64,000 nucleotides of DNA from Paenibacillus silvae (GCF_014639235.1 NZ_BMFU01000003.1:620001-684000); one strand, 5' to 3'; shown: positions 24,024 through 33,756, numbered from the stretch's first letter. Program-made: numbers and translations. The notes: a model not told the origin generated them from the letters alone.

Positions 24024-27017
24024 TTATGGCTCCAGTCCCCATACCTGGGTATTGCCCTGATACGCCGTCACTTTGTTCCAAGCAGCAAATGCTGTTTTGG
24101 AAGCATCGTAGGAATAGTCATTGCTTTGATCAAACACACTCCAGTTGTTTTTGGAGAAACGTGTCTGAATTACACCTGTCTCCGCCCCGGCAGCCAGACT
24201 TCCTGCTCCAGAGGTGAAGCTGATCTCCACATACGTATCCGCGGTACCTTTCGCCGGATTCACCGCTACAAACTTACCTTGCACGTTGGCTGAACCCACC
24301 TGCGCGTAATCACACCAGAAGGACATATCCTCTGTGCCGTCTTTGGTAAAGTAGTAACGGATTTTCACTGTGCTCAGATCAATGGACTGGGTGCCGGTAT
24401 TCTTCACATTAAATTGCGGAGTAACCGCATTGCTCGAATTGCCTGAGCCTCCGCTTCGATACTGCACCTCAAGCGTACCCGTCGAAGCAGGAGGCCCGGA
24501 AGGCGTCAGCATAACCACGTTGGACAACGTCTGCCCGCTTGCATTTACTGCAACCACGCGATAACTGTAGGCTGTGCCATTAAGGGCGGTCGTGTCGTTA
24601 TAGTTCAGCGCGGTCACGCCAACTGCGACGTCAGTATAAGCACCACCGGCAGCAGCACGCTGCACAGTGTAGCTCGAAGCCCCTGATGCTGCGGTCCAGG
24701 ACAACATGTTTTGGTTATTGCCGGCTGTCCCGCTTAATGTCAGTGCTCCTGGCACCGTCGATGCGGCTTGAGGCATTCCTGACACCTGCACAGATGCTGG
24801 GGATTCCCCGGCGGTATTCACAGCGGTCACGATGTAATAATACGTTGTGCCATTCGTTAGTCCCGTATTGGTGTAAGTCAGTCCATTAATACCTGTGGCT
24901 ACGGTTGTATAAGGGCCTCCGCTAACTGCGGCACGCTTCACCGTATACGATACAGCTCCGGCAGAAGCCGACCAGTTCAGCGCCACCTGGCTATTGCCGG
25001 CTACCGCCTGCACACCGGCAGGAGCAGCTGGAACGGTAACAGGGGTAACGCCTGGCTCCTGTCCAAACACCTTCACTCCGGCATCGTAGACAGGAATGTA
25101 GTTGCTTTTCAACGGATTGCCTGTCGACAGGCCCTGATACGAAGGATCATTCGCGGGATTCCATGCACCCTGCGGTCCTGTAATTCGGAACTGAACTTCT
25201 TTGCGATAATTGCCCTCCCCGCCCGGGTAGATTTTGGTATTGCTAAAGTTTGCTGTAATGGCATAGATCCGCTTGGAGGCATCCACCACAACGGGCTGTG
25301 AAACGGTTGCCCCTTCGCTAGACGATACAGTAACCTGAACATCGGATACGGTGCGTCCTGCAGCATACACCTCGCTCAGATCAAGGAAATATTTAAAGGA
25401 GAGCTGGTCGCCCATACGTGCAGGCCAACCTGAGCGATTGTTAAGCAGTGCGCGGATTTCCGTGTAATTAGAGCCGGATGAGCGTACAGCGGCCTCCACG
25501 AAATACTCATCACCTTTGACCTCCGGTGCAGGGAAGTTTGCAAGCGGCTGATGGTTCTGTCCGTACAGCAGATTCATCTTCGCGAGTGCCCCGGTAAAAC
25601 CGGCATTGTAATCGGTCGCTACCTCATTGCTTACATAATCCCCGATATCATCCGTATATTGATCTGACGCATTCGGTCCTCCCACCATCGCGCCGTATAA
25701 AATATGACGGTGATTCGCGGGAATATCTTCGTTATTCATCCATGAGCTGTGAGCCGTCCGATGATGCGGATGCTGCGGCGGATTTTGCCCATACCCGACA
25801 ACATAGCTGCTCTGACGAGGGTTATCTCCTAAAATGTAGTTGATCTGTGAAGCAGCAAAATTTTGATATCTGGATTTCTTCACAGGGTCACTGACCCAAT
25901 CGGAATATACAAAAGAGATAAAGGCAGCGTTCGCCGCATATCGAAGCGAGCCCCATTGATCGAGCCAGGCCAGACCACCAGGGGTGTATTGGACACGGCC
26001 TCCATTCGTTCCTACCGTCCAGTAATCCAGATTTCGTTCGGTAGACTGAATGAACTTCGTTGCTTCTGGCATATTCAGACTGGAAGTAATTCGGGCGAGC
26101 AGAATCTGGGCACCATAGTGCTTGCTATCCCAGCCCTGTGTCCAGGTATACGGCCAGTTAGCCGAACCGCCGCTCGTAGACCAGCGATCTGCAGCAGACA
26201 GCGCTTTGGACAAGTAAGCGTTATCATTTGTTGCTAAATAAAGCCAGGCTCCGCCCCATGCCAGCTCATCCTCATATCCGGTCCAGGAATTATAGAATGC
26301 AGTCGCATCGGTAATACAATCGGTATATTTTCCCCGATATGTATCGGCAAAGTTGTACAACTCTTTTGCATGCTGGAGCAGCTTCGCCGAGTATGCCGGG
26401 TCGTCATCAGCAAATACGATAGAGGAAGCCGCCAGTGCAGCAGCCGTTTCTGCCGCCAGATCACTTCCCGGACAGGACGCATCAATTTTGAACGAAGGGC
26501 GGTTCATCTGCATGACCTCGGCAGGCCCCCACCAGGCATGATCCGTGTTCCCTGCTCCAACTTGTCCCCATAATTCGTTTGGCTTCGTATGCGCTTTCAT
26601 AAAATAATCGGTTGCCCACCGTATATTATCCTTGATCTCCTCCAGCTGTCCCGCCTGTTCATAACCATCCGCATATTCCACTACAGACCAGGCAAGCATC
26701 GTAGCTGAAGCAGCCATCGGAAAACCAAACTTCACATGATCCCCGGCATCATACCAACCGCCAGTAAGATCTACGCCAACATCCGCCCCGTCCTGCATTC
26801 CCGAGTCGCCACGCCACTCCACCCGATTATTCGCAGGTAAAGGTCCCGACCGCTGTGCTTCATAGAAATAAATGGCCTTCTGAAGGGCTTCTGCATAGTT
26901 ATGATCTCCAGCGGCCGCATCCACCTGACGTAATCCTGTATTCACCGAAAAGCTCCCTGCCAGCAGTCCTGCCGATAATGTCGCTATTGCAACTCGTCTC
27001 CACCAGCTCCCTTTCAT
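24024..27017 (-). CDS. GH9 processive endoglucanase with CBM3c, two FN3 domains and CBM3
   Basis: 997 residues. Signal peptide about 1-35 and GH9 barrel about 37-480, with the nucleophile motif DLTGGWYDAGDH, the PHHRTAHSSW motif and the acid Glu in SNEVATDYNAGF. A fused CBM3c (about 490-650: VKGDEYFVEAAVRSSGSN ... YDAGVKVFGQEP) follows; this module gives such enzymes processivity. Then come two FN3 domains (about 660-745, 754-835) and a cellulose-binding CBM3 (about 844-997). AAGGAG is 13 bases before the ATG, rather far. It is the first gene of the GH9-GH48 operon. Direct GTCACAAC repeats lie upstream. Confidence 0.96.
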   Translation of the reverse strand: MKGSWWRRVAIATLSAGLLAGSFSVNTGLRQVDAAAGDHNYAEALQKAIYFYEAQRSGPLPANNRVEWRGDSGMQDGADVGVDLTGGWYDAGDHVKFGFPMAASATMLAWSVVEYADGYEQAGQLEEIKDNIRWATDYFMKAHTKPNELWGQVGAGNTDHAWWGPAEVMQMNRPSFKIDASCPGSDLAAETAAALAASSIVFADDDPAYSAKLLQHAKELYNFADTYRGKYTDCITDATAFYNSWTGYEDELAWGGAWLYLATNDNAYLSKALSAADRWSTSGGSANWPYTWTQGWDSKHYGAQILLARITSSLNMPEATKFIQSTERNLDYWTVGTNGGRVQYTPGGLAWLDQWGSLRYAANAAFISFVYSDWVSDPVKKSRYQNFAASQINYILGDNPRQSSYVVGYGQNPPQHPHHRTAHSSWMNNEDIPANHRHILYGAMVGGPNASDQYTDDIGDYVSNEVATDYNAGFTGALAKMNLLYGQNHQPLANFPAPEVKGDEYFVEAAVRSSGSNYTEIRALLNNRSGWPARMGDQLSFKYFLDLSEVYAAGRTVSDVQVTVSSSEGATVSQPVVVDASKRIYAITANFSNTKIYPGGEGNYRKEVQFRITGPQGAWNPANDPSYQGLSTGNPLKSNYIPVYDAGVKVFGQEPGVTPVTVPAAPAGVQAVAGNSQVALNWSASAGAVSYTVKRAAVSGGPYTTVATGINGLTYTNTGLTNGTTYYYIVTAVNTAGESPASVQVSGMPQAASTVPGALTLSGTAGNNQNMLSWTAASGASSYTVQRAAAGGAYTDVAVGVTALNYNDTTALNGTAYSYRVVAVNASGQTLSNVVMLTPSGPPASTGTLEVQYRSGGSGNSSNAVTPQFNVKNTGTQSIDLSTVKIRYYFTKDGTEDMSFWCDYAQVGSANVQGKFVAVNPAKGTADTYVEISFTSGAGSLAAGAETGVIQTRFSKNNWSVFDQSNDYSYDASKTAFAAWNKVTAYQGNTQVWGLEP

Positions 27018-27164
27018 CGATACGATTCATCTCCTTTTCTTGAAAGTTCCGCTTGAAAACTTGTAAGTTTCGAAGTACATGCGCTCCTCTCTATGGTGGT
27101 AACTCCATACAACTTCCACCATTAATTACCATTATAGTCTTTTGTGTAGCTTGCAATATCAACA

Positions 27165-27211
27165 TTGGTGACTTCTGGAATAACATTGTTGTGACCTTGT
27201 TGTGACTTTCA
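27165..27211 (-). promoter_or_regulatory. Direct repeats GTCACAAC upstream of the GH9 gene
   Basis: On the minus strand, two perfect GTCACAAC copies are spaced 11 bp apart (one helical turn), and a diverged third, GTCACCAA, lies about 26 bp further on, about 150-190 bp upstream of the GH9 start. Same-face spacing suggests an activator or repressor site for the cellulase operon. No regulator is assigned. Confidence 0.4.
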
Positions 27212-27227
27212 GGTAGCGTGTTATGAC

Positions 27228-27274
27228 AAAAAAGCTGTTTCTTCACCGGAAATCCCGGGAGAAACAGCTTTTTC
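27228..27274 (-). terminator. Terminator of the chemoreceptor gene
   Basis: AAAAAAGCTGTTTCTTC pairs with GAGAAACAGCTTTTT around ACCGGAAATCCCGG. On the minus strand a T run follows. It lies 18 bases after the stop at 27292. Confidence 0.88.
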
Positions 27275-27291
27275 TATTCTGTATTTGAACG

Positions 27292-29031
27292 TTACACTCT
27301 GAATTTGTTGACTTGCCCCTGTAACTCCTCTGCCATTTTGGACAACAGGCTTGCGGAGGAAGCAATCTCTTCCATAGAAGCCAGCTGCTCTTGTGTAGCT
27401 GCCGATACGTTGTGTACAGCACCTGCCGCTTCTCCGGCAATATTCGAGGTCTGATTCACATAACTCATGACCTCATTCGTACTTGCTGACATCTCCTCAG
27501 AACCCGCGGATACTTCCTCGATCTCCCCTGCTACCTTATTGACAGCGCCTGAGATCTGTTCGAAGGCTTGTCCGGCTGCAGCCACCAGTTCAATTCCCGC
27601 TTCCGTTTCGTTACTGTTTACCTTCACAGCCTCTACAGCATGATTCGTATCCTGCTGAATCAGCTGAACAATCTCTGAGATCTGTTGGGCTGAAGCAGAA
27701 GATTCTTCAGCCAGTTTGCGTACTTCTCCCGCAACGACAGCAAAACCTCGGCCATGCTCTCCTGCACGTGCCGCCTCAATCGCGGCATTCAATGCAAGAA
27801 GGTTTGTTTGGCGCGCAATGTTGTTGATTACTTCAGTAATGGTACCGATCTCGGCTGAACGCTCACCAAGCCCTGTGACCAATACTCTCAGTGAAGCAAT
27901 CGAATTACGAACGGTTCCCATCTGTTCAACCGCCTGCTGAATAATCTTGTTACCTTCAGTAGATTGATTCGCCGCATCCACAGCAGAGACAGATACACTT
28001 TGAGCCAGCTCCGCAATCTGTTCAGAGCCCAGAGCCATCTCGTTCATCGCCTGGGACGAACGCTTCACAAGATCAATCTGATCGGTTGTTCCTACAGACA
28101 ATTCCTCAACCGTCTCGGTGATCTGCTCCGAAGCTCTCGTATTTTGCTCCGCGCTGGCCAGAAGCTCTTCAGATGAAGCCGCAACCTGCTCCGATGTCTC
28201 CGATACGGATTGAATCATGGAACGAAGATTACCACTCATGGTATTAAAGGCTGTCGCCAGCACACCTAGCTCATCCCTGTTTTTCAGTACAATGCTCTCA
28301 CCAGTGAGATCACCTTCAGCAATTGCTGTAGCGGCCTCCGTCATCTTTTTGAGTGGACGTGAGATCATACTTGCAATAAAGAAAGCAATGAACAATGCAA
28401 GCAGTGTTGCGACAATCGCTACACCCAAAATGATACTAAATGCATTCTCGGCAAGTTTGACAGACTCGGCAGCGATTTCCTTCGCTCCGTTATTTCCCAG
28501 GTTAATCAACTGTGTAATGCTATCGTTAGCCGCATACCATAATGGATATGACTCTGTATGCAGTTTGCTGGCTGCAAGATAGTCATTTTTCAGACCATTT
28601 TCGATAAAAGACGGCTGTTTCTGCAGATATGCATCATAATTCGTTGAAAACTGCTCGTACAGCTTCTCAGCATCGGTATTTCCCTTGATTAAGGTAAGCA
28701 GCTCTTTACGCTCATCCTCGATTTTGGCAAGCACCACGTTTAACGCTTCATTCAGCTTCTCGGTTTCGCTTGGATCCTGCTCAACGATGACGGCAAGTGC
28801 CAGCCGTTCCACATCCGAGACATCACCATTCATAATACCCAGTAGGCTTACACTCGGCATCCAGGTTTTGTTGACTTGGCGAGATTGATCAGCCATTGTA
28901 GAAACCTGCATTAGTGTATACACACTCACAAAGATAAGCAATGCTAAAACAATTGAAAAACCGGCTAACAATTTCCCCCTGATCGTAAACCTCATTTTGC
29001 CCCGTACGTTCCCCCGTGCTTTTTCCATCAT
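27292..29031 (-). CDS. Methyl-accepting chemotaxis protein
   Basis: 579 residues from ATG 29031 (GGAGG eight bases upstream; a second ATG follows directly). TM1 is at about 18-38 (GKLLAGFSIVLALLIFVSVYTL), then a four-helix-bundle extracellular sensor at about 40-185, TM2 at about 192-214 (IILGVAIVATLLALFIAFFI), HAMP (SRPLKKMTEAATAIAEGDL), and the cytoplasmic signalling domain with the conserved hairpin tip INNIARQTNLLALNAAIEAA. It senses an external ligand and controls CheA. It lies upstream of, and on the same strand as, the cellulase operon but ends at its own terminator. Confidence 0.95.
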   Translation of the reverse strand: MMEKARGNVRGKMRFTIRGKLLAGFSIVLALLIFVSVYTLMQVSTMADQSRQVNKTWMPSVSLLGIMNGDVSDVERLALAVIVEQDPSETEKLNEALNVVLAKIEDERKELLTLIKGNTDAEKLYEQFSTNYDAYLQKQPSFIENGLKNDYLAASKLHTESYPLWYAANDSITQLINLGNNGAKEIAAESVKLAENAFSIILGVAIVATLLALFIAFFIASMISRPLKKMTEAATAIAEGDLTGESIVLKNRDELGVLATAFNTMSGNLRSMIQSVSETSEQVAASSEELLASAEQNTRASEQITETVEELSVGTTDQIDLVKRSSQAMNEMALGSEQIAELAQSVSVSAVDAANQSTEGNKIIQQAVEQMGTVRNSIASLRVLVTGLGERSAEIGTITEVINNIARQTNLLALNAAIEAARAGEHGRGFAVVAGEVRKLAEESSASAQQISEIVQLIQQDTNHAVEAVKVNSNETEAGIELVAAAGQAFEQISGAVNKVAGEIEEVSAGSEEMSASTNEVMSYVNQTSNIAGEAAGAVHNVSAATQEQLASMEEIASSASLLSKMAEELQGQVNKFRV

Positions 29032-29360
29032 CCCACTCCTCCAACTTGGCGCGTTAAACTGATACATCTGTATAATATATCGACATGTATAGTGCGCAAT
29101 TGAATATATGACATTAGCAATCCATAAAATTTCATATAACAGGAAAAATCAAACACATCGAAAAAGATAATATAAAGTCTATTATCAGTGAAAAGAAGCC
29201 CATGAAATCAACAAATCGTCTGTATGATCAATTATAAATAAACAAATTGTCTAATAAAAAATCCTATTATATGTTTTTCGGAATTAAAGAGGACATAACT
29301 CTTTCTTTTTGTTAAAATAGTTTGGGTGCTGTTCAGTTCTTACATAGAAAGGTGAAGATT
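29032..29360. other. AT-rich divergent promoter region (chemoreceptor / LCP)
   Basis: Very AT-rich spacer between two divergent genes, without a supported gene. TTAAAATAG at about 29313 is a possible -10 for the LCP gene; no convincing -35 was found. Confidence 0.4.
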
Positions 29361-30365
29361 ATGCTTAAAAGATGGTTGTGGGGGACAGTCCTGACCTTGG
29401 TCCTTGCTGTAACGGGTGTCATTATTTATTACGGATATTCGATTGTTCATTTTGCCAATAGCATCTCAACGGTCACCAGTGCTTCGTCCTCCAATGATGG
29501 TTCAGACAAGGATGAAAACTCGAATGCGTCTCTGGTCCAAATCCCCAAGTGGGAGGGGCAGGAGCGCGTCAACATATTACTAATCGGCGGTGACTCCAGA
29601 GGTGATGATGCTGGACGTTCAGATTCCGTGATGGTCGCTTCTATTGATCCCGTTTCCAAAAAAGCTCATCTGTTCTCCGTGCTGCGGGACACCTATGTTG
29701 ATATTCCGGGACATAGCAAAAGCCGCCTTAACGCCGCTTTCTCCTACGGAGGAGCTGAATTAACGAAACAAACGGTCAGCAACCTGCTGGGTATACCTAT
29801 CCAGCACTACGTCTACACAGACTTTACAGGTTTCATAGCGCTGGTTGATGCACTCGGCGGGATTGATATTGATGTCGAGAAAGATATGTATTATACAAGT
29901 AAAGCGGATAAACATATGTATGACATTGACCTGAAAAAAGGATTGCAGCATATGGACGGAAAAACAGCCCTTCAATATGTACGCTTCCGGCATGATGCCA
30001 CATCCGATTTTACAAGAACACAACGGCAGCGGATCTTTATGACCGAGCTCGCGAAGAAAATGCAGAGCAGCACTTCACTCTTCAAAGTCCCGGAGATCCT
30101 TGAAGCCGTTGCTCCCTATATTCAAACCGATCTCAGTCCCTCACAGATGCTGAAGCTGGCTTCGCTCGGCTTTGATATTCGTGTAAACGAAATGAATCAG
30201 CATCAGATTCCACCCAACAAACTCCTAACAAATGAACGTGCTGGTAGCGCTCAAGTACTCGGTGTGAACGTACCCAAACTTCAAGCCTACATTCAGAAAT
30301 TGTTTGAAGAAGACCATTCGGATTCGAACGAAGCAGAGACTGGACAATCAACATCAAACGAATGA
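29361..30365 (+). CDS. LCP family (LytR-CpsA-Psr) cell-wall polymer ligase
   Basis: 334 residues from ATG 29361, preceded by AAAGGTGA at seven bases. One N-terminal membrane segment (about 5-27: WGTVLTLVLAVTGVIIYYGY), an Asn/Ser/Asp-rich linker, then the LCP domain at about 65-285: VNILLIGGDSRGDDAGRSDS, LRDTYVDIPGHSKSRLNAAF and YVRFRHDATSDFTRTQRQ. The Arg/Asp cluster that holds the polyprenyl pyrophosphate is intact. LCP enzymes attach teichoic acids or other glycopolymers to peptidoglycan outside the membrane. The Ser/Glu-rich tail is disordered. Confidence 0.94.
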   Translation: MLKRWLWGTVLTLVLAVTGVIIYYGYSIVHFANSISTVTSASSSNDGSDKDENSNASLVQIPKWEGQERVNILLIGGDSRGDDAGRSDSVMVASIDPVSKKAHLFSVLRDTYVDIPGHSKSRLNAAFSYGGAELTKQTVSNLLGIPIQHYVYTDFTGFIALVDALGGIDIDVEKDMYYTSKADKHMYDIDLKKGLQHMDGKTALQYVRFRHDATSDFTRTQRQRIFMTELAKKMQSSTSLFKVPEILEAVAPYIQTDLSPSQMLKLASLGFDIRVNEMNQHQIPPNKLLTNERAGSAQVLGVNVPKLQAYIQKLFEEDHSDSNEAETGQSTSNE

Positions 30366-30396
30366 GCAGCATCTGCGCGATGCTGATTTCCTGGTA

Positions 30397-30424
30397 AGAG
30401 ACGGCCTATGCCGTCTTTTTTTTA
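30397..30424 (+). terminator. Terminator after the LCP gene
   Basis: AGACGGC-CTAT-GCCGTCT followed by eight or more T. A second small hairpin (GCAGCATC / GATGCTG) precedes it right after the stop codon. Confidence 0.92.
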
Positions 30425-30429
30425 ATTAT

Positions 30430-30461
30430 TTTCAACATTTAATGCGCTTTTAATGTTTGAA
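30430..30461. promoter_or_regulatory. Imperfect dyad upstream of the acyltransferase gene
   Basis: TTCAACATTTAA and TTTAATGTTTGAA form an inverted repeat around GCGC, about 50 bp upstream of the acyltransferase start codon. It is a possible operator; no regulator is assigned. Confidence 0.3.
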
Positions 30462-30508
30462 GGTTAGTCTTATACGATGACCCTGGCTTCATAAGGGAGG
30501 AATGCATT

Positions 30509-31738
30509 ATGAAAAAACCGAAAATAGCCGAATGGACCGAACTCCGCGGGTTAGCTTTCCTGGCAATTGTTATGCAGCATAACATTGCTGAGTATATTTA
30601 TCGGACGGATATTGAACAGCCCGATTCCGTGATGTTAACGATGATTTATCATCTAACGAGATTTGGTACACCCACCTTTGTGTTTCTGTCGGGTGCGCTG
30701 TTATTCTACCATCATCGCCATGCCAAGCAGAATTATGCACGCTTCATTAAAAAACGATTAGGGGATATTTATATGCCCTTTATGATCTGGACACTGATCT
30801 ACTGGTTAGCTGTGCGTGTGTTTACCCCATCGTTCTGGTCCTCCGGCATGCCGGACCTGGGCAGCTTCGTACGGGAACTGTTTTTACCGCAGACGGGATA
30901 TCATCTTTGGTTTGTCCTGATGATTCTCCAGTTTTATATTCTGTTCCCGTTGTTTTTAACAGGGGCCCATGCTGTTCGTAAACGGCTGGAAAGCAACCCC
31001 CACAGCCGCCTTACTTCTGGGCAGCGGACTCTAGCCATAATAATTGCCGCAGCTGCAATGTACGTGTGTCTTTTGAAATGGTCGTATTATGATATGTCCG
31101 GCTGGACTAATCTTCTGTCTGAGCCTTGGTCGAGTCTGCTGGAATATCGGTCGTATTCATGGATCATGTACTGGTTTTACTTTTTGCTTGGAGCTGTATG
31201 CGCCTGGGCGGTTGAAAACTGGAGAGGCTGGACGACCAAAGTCCTCCCGTGGACAATTATCGTTTTTATTATGATGTATATCTGGCTGGGATATGATGTG
31301 CTGCGTGGTTCGGAAGATACAATGAATCTTAACATCTCCACCTATCTGAAGCCGAGTACTTTCATCATTATCATGGCTCAAATGCTTATGTTCTACGGTC
31401 TGCTGGCACTATTACGCGATAAAGACCTGGGGTTCAGGCGCCTGCTTGACTGGATTGGACGTTATTCCTTCGGCGGCTATCTGGTGCATGCTCTGGTAAT
31501 CTATTCCATTGCATATTTTACGAGACCTTTGCACCTCAGCGGGTGGCATCTACTCGCCACGGTACTGTCATTTGCGATTACCGTTGTTACCGCGCTGGGC
31601 ATCAGCTGGGGGCTGTCCAGGCTGCCCGGGTCGCGTTTCACAGTTGGACTATCACGCCAACGATACAAAGCCAAGGAATCCAATACGCTTAGCAGCACTC
31701 AAACACGTGTAAAAAGACAACCTTCACATTCAGGCTAA
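30509..31738 (+). CDS. Membrane acyltransferase, family 3 (OafA/YrhL type)
   Basis: 409 residues, ATG after GGGAGG. About ten membrane segments. The signature region EWTELRGLAFLAIVMQHNIA with the active-site His (VMQHN) near residue 24 matches acyltransferase_3 proteins, which move O-acetyl or succinyl groups onto surface polysaccharides or lipids. The Lys/Ser/Thr-rich end is cytoplasmic. It follows the LCP gene after a terminator; both would act on envelope glycopolymers, a contextual inference. The substrate is unknown. Confidence 0.9.
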   Translation: MKKPKIAEWTELRGLAFLAIVMQHNIAEYIYRTDIEQPDSVMLTMIYHLTRFGTPTFVFLSGALLFYHHRHAKQNYARFIKKRLGDIYMPFMIWTLIYWLAVRVFTPSFWSSGMPDLGSFVRELFLPQTGYHLWFVLMILQFYILFPLFLTGAHAVRKRLESNPHSRLTSGQRTLAIIIAAAAMYVCLLKWSYYDMSGWTNLLSEPWSSLLEYRSYSWIMYWFYFLLGAVCAWAVENWRGWTTKVLPWTIIVFIMMYIWLGYDVLRGSEDTMNLNISTYLKPSTFIIIMAQMLMFYGLLALLRDKDLGFRRLLDWIGRYSFGGYLVHALVIYSIAYFTRPLHLSGWHLLATVLSFAITVVTALGISWGLSRLPGSRFTVGLSRQRYKAKESNTLSSTQTRVKRQPSHSG

Positions 31739-31749
31739 CCCGAAACCCG

Positions 31750-31787
31750 AAGAGCACTCCCCTAATTTTTCAGGAGAGTGCTCTTTC
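31750..31787. terminator. Terminator after the acyltransferase gene
   Basis: AAGAGCACTC pairs with GAGTGCTCTTT around a CCTAATTTTTCAGG inner stem-loop, 12 bases after the stop codon. It may also serve the convergent gene ending at 31832. Confidence 0.88.
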
Positions 31788-31831
31788 AGTTTACAGCGTA
31801 GCTTTCATTCAGCTTAATTGATAAACTGCTC

Positions 31832-32566
31832 CTATTTTTCATCCGTCGAAGCTGCTCTTCCAGGTACATGCCCTGGCCGAACCGGAACCGGATGCTCCAG
31901 ATGCTTTTGACGAACAAACCTTTGCAGATCACCTGTCAGCTGTTCCTTCAGCTGATTCACGAGCTGTGTTTCACTGATGCCCTTTGTCTGAGCTATTTCA
32001 GCCAGCGATTTGCCGGCATGCAGCTGCTCTTGTAACTGTTCAGGAGTTATTCCGATATACCTTGCGATAGCTCCTTTGTTGATCATTGAATGTTTACCAT
32101 GATGTGCAAATTCCCGTCGCAATTCACGAAGCGGCGTGTTTACCACCTTTTTCAGCTTCACATCCATATCGGCTTTGGCTGCTGCAGCTTGTTCTTTCGT
32201 CAGACAGCCTTCTGTTACCGCTTGATCCAGACGCTCCGATAGCGCAGGCTTTAGTTTTTGCAGCAATTGCTGTTCACTGAGGCCCTTGCGTTCCTTGGCG
32301 ATCTGGGCAAGCGTATGTCCAAGCTCCATCTGCTGCTTCAGATCACGAAGCCCAATGCCAAGCAGTTCTGCAGTTTCACCGATCATAAACAGGCCATGAC
32401 CTGCATGAATACAGGGCTTCTTATGCTGTGTTGCTGATTCAGCAGATACTGCCTTCCCCTGCTCCACAGGCATAGTAGAACTGGCCAATACACGAGGTCC
32501 AGGTACTGCAGATATGATTACAGCAGCCACTGCAACTGCCACTCTTGTCTTCCAATTCGTTTTCAT
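31832..32566 (-). CDS. Secreted helical-repeat protein of unknown function
   Basis: 244 residues. Signal peptide about 1-29 (cleavage near RVLASS). Two related helical units follow: about 63-140 (ELLGIGLRDLKQQMELGHTL, AQIAKERKGLSEQQLLQKLK, LTKEQAAAAKAD) and about 163-220 (RYIGITPEQLQEQLHAGKSL, AEIAQTKGISETQLVNQLKE). This LG(I/L)..E.L...L..G.SLA.IA pattern is common in small uncharacterised exported Bacillota proteins. Two Cys occur outside the cytoplasm (PCIHAG and EGCLTK). It is monocistronic and convergent with the acyltransferase. No function can be assigned. Confidence 0.85.
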   Translation of the reverse strand: MKTNWKTRVAVAVAAVIISAVPGPRVLASSTMPVEQGKAVSAESATQHKKPCIHAGHGLFMIGETAELLGIGLRDLKQQMELGHTLAQIAKERKGLSEQQLLQKLKPALSERLDQAVTEGCLTKEQAAAAKADMDVKLKKVVNTPLRELRREFAHHGKHSMINKGAIARYIGITPEQLQEQLHAGKSLAEIAQTKGISETQLVNQLKEQLTGDLQRFVRQKHLEHPVPVRPGHVPGRAASTDEK

Positions 32567-32778
32567 CTTTTTCCGCCTTTCCTATGTAAAATATTCTCTG
32601 CCTCCCTAGTCTGATCCTAAATTACTGCTTTTTATGCTAAATCATACGAAATGTCATCAAATTTTTCACAAATGATCACAAAAAATCCTATATTTTTCAA
32701 AAATTTTGAGATATACTGGATGTAACTTCTGTAGCTAAACATAGGATTTCTATTTCGTGGCAGGAAGGACGTTGCTCG
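32567..32778. promoter_or_regulatory. Divergent AT-rich promoter region upstream of the comQX-like cassette
   Basis: 212 bp between divergent start codons. ATGATCACAAA and TTTCACAAATG blocks form partial direct repeats at about 32664-32682, with a central TGATCA dyad. TATACT at 32712-32717 is a candidate -10 for the cassette, without a good -35, which would suit an activated promoter. Confidence 0.35.
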
Positions 32779-33756
32779 ATGATGCGGCGAGAATGGTTAG
32801 ATCCGTATACCCCTGATGTAGAAGCCTTATTCGCTGCGGCAGAAGACAAGCTTCGACAATACCCTGAGCCACTGGCCAGGCATGCACTTGAACAGCTCCA
32901 TCAGCTTCATCCTGTCAGAACTGATTCTGGACTGAGCTGCATCGGTTATATCTCTCCGTTATGGATGCACCACACCGATGGACTTCCATTGGACAAAGCA
33001 CTTTTACTTGGCACAGCCTGTCTGCTGCATATGTTATATTTTCTGAATATGGACGATGTTATGGATGAGCCTGAAGAGGATGCTGTAGCGAAGCTGACCT
33101 TAGGCAATCTATATTATGTTGATGCTCTTCAGCTCTACAGCTTATTGTTTGAACCTTCAACCGTATTCTGGGTGCATTTCAGACGAGTTATCCAAGATTG
33201 GGCCGTAAGTGTAAATGGTGAACGACACATCGATTATTTTCAGCTAAACCCACTTCTCATTGCCCAGAAAGCTTCACCCTCACAGCTTGGTGCTATCGGC
33301 TCACTACTTCTATTAGAACAACCGGCACGCATCCCTTCGATCTGTGATGCACTGAACATTGTGCTGATGACCCTGCAGATGACAGATGACTTCACAGATA
33401 TGAAACAAGATGCTGTGCATGGCAATTACAACAGCTACCTCTCACATATATCCGCTGCTCTCCATCATGATTATGCAATTCATACAGTGAACGATTCCAT
33501 ACTCAATCATATATACAACTCATACTTCATGGACAGCTACGCCGAGATTGCATCTCAGTTCCAAAACGCATTAACATCTTATAACTTGGTATTGCCACAA
33601 TACATTGTATTGAATTCCTATCTGTACAATGCATTGGTACAAGCCGTTCTGGATATAAAACAGCGCAAAAAAAGACTTTATCAAGGCGGGTTTCACTACT
33701 GGATCAGCGAATCTTCATCTATGTTACCTGAGAAAGGGAACGCTGATTCGGTTTAA
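32779..33756 (+). CDS. ComQ-like isoprenyl-synthase-fold protein (candidate peptide prenyltransferase)
   Basis: 325 residues, all helical in character. Two Asp-rich motifs of class I isoprenoid synthases are present: DDVMD at 92-96 (in YFLNMDDVMDEPEED) and DDFTD at 203-207 followed by Asp211 (LQMTDDFTDMKQDAVHGNYN). The segment LGTACLLHMLYFLNMDD parallels the LGAG...MDD segment of Bacillus ComQ, which prenylates a Trp of the ComX pheromone precursor. The next gene, 25 bases on, encodes a small peptide with a Trp third from its end, as in ComX. AGGAAGGA precedes the ATG. A small-molecule polyprenyl or terpene synthase role is the main alternative. Confidence 0.75.
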   Translation: MMRREWLDPYTPDVEALFAAAEDKLRQYPEPLARHALEQLHQLHPVRTDSGLSCIGYISPLWMHHTDGLPLDKALLLGTACLLHMLYFLNMDDVMDEPEEDAVAKLTLGNLYYVDALQLYSLLFEPSTVFWVHFRRVIQDWAVSVNGERHIDYFQLNPLLIAQKASPSQLGAIGSLLLLEQPARIPSICDALNIVLMTLQMTDDFTDMKQDAVHGNYNSYLSHISAALHHDYAIHTVNDSILNHIYNSYFMDSYAEIASQFQNALTSYNLVLPQYIVLNSYLYNALVQAVLDIKQRKKRLYQGGFHYWISESSSMLPEKGNADSV

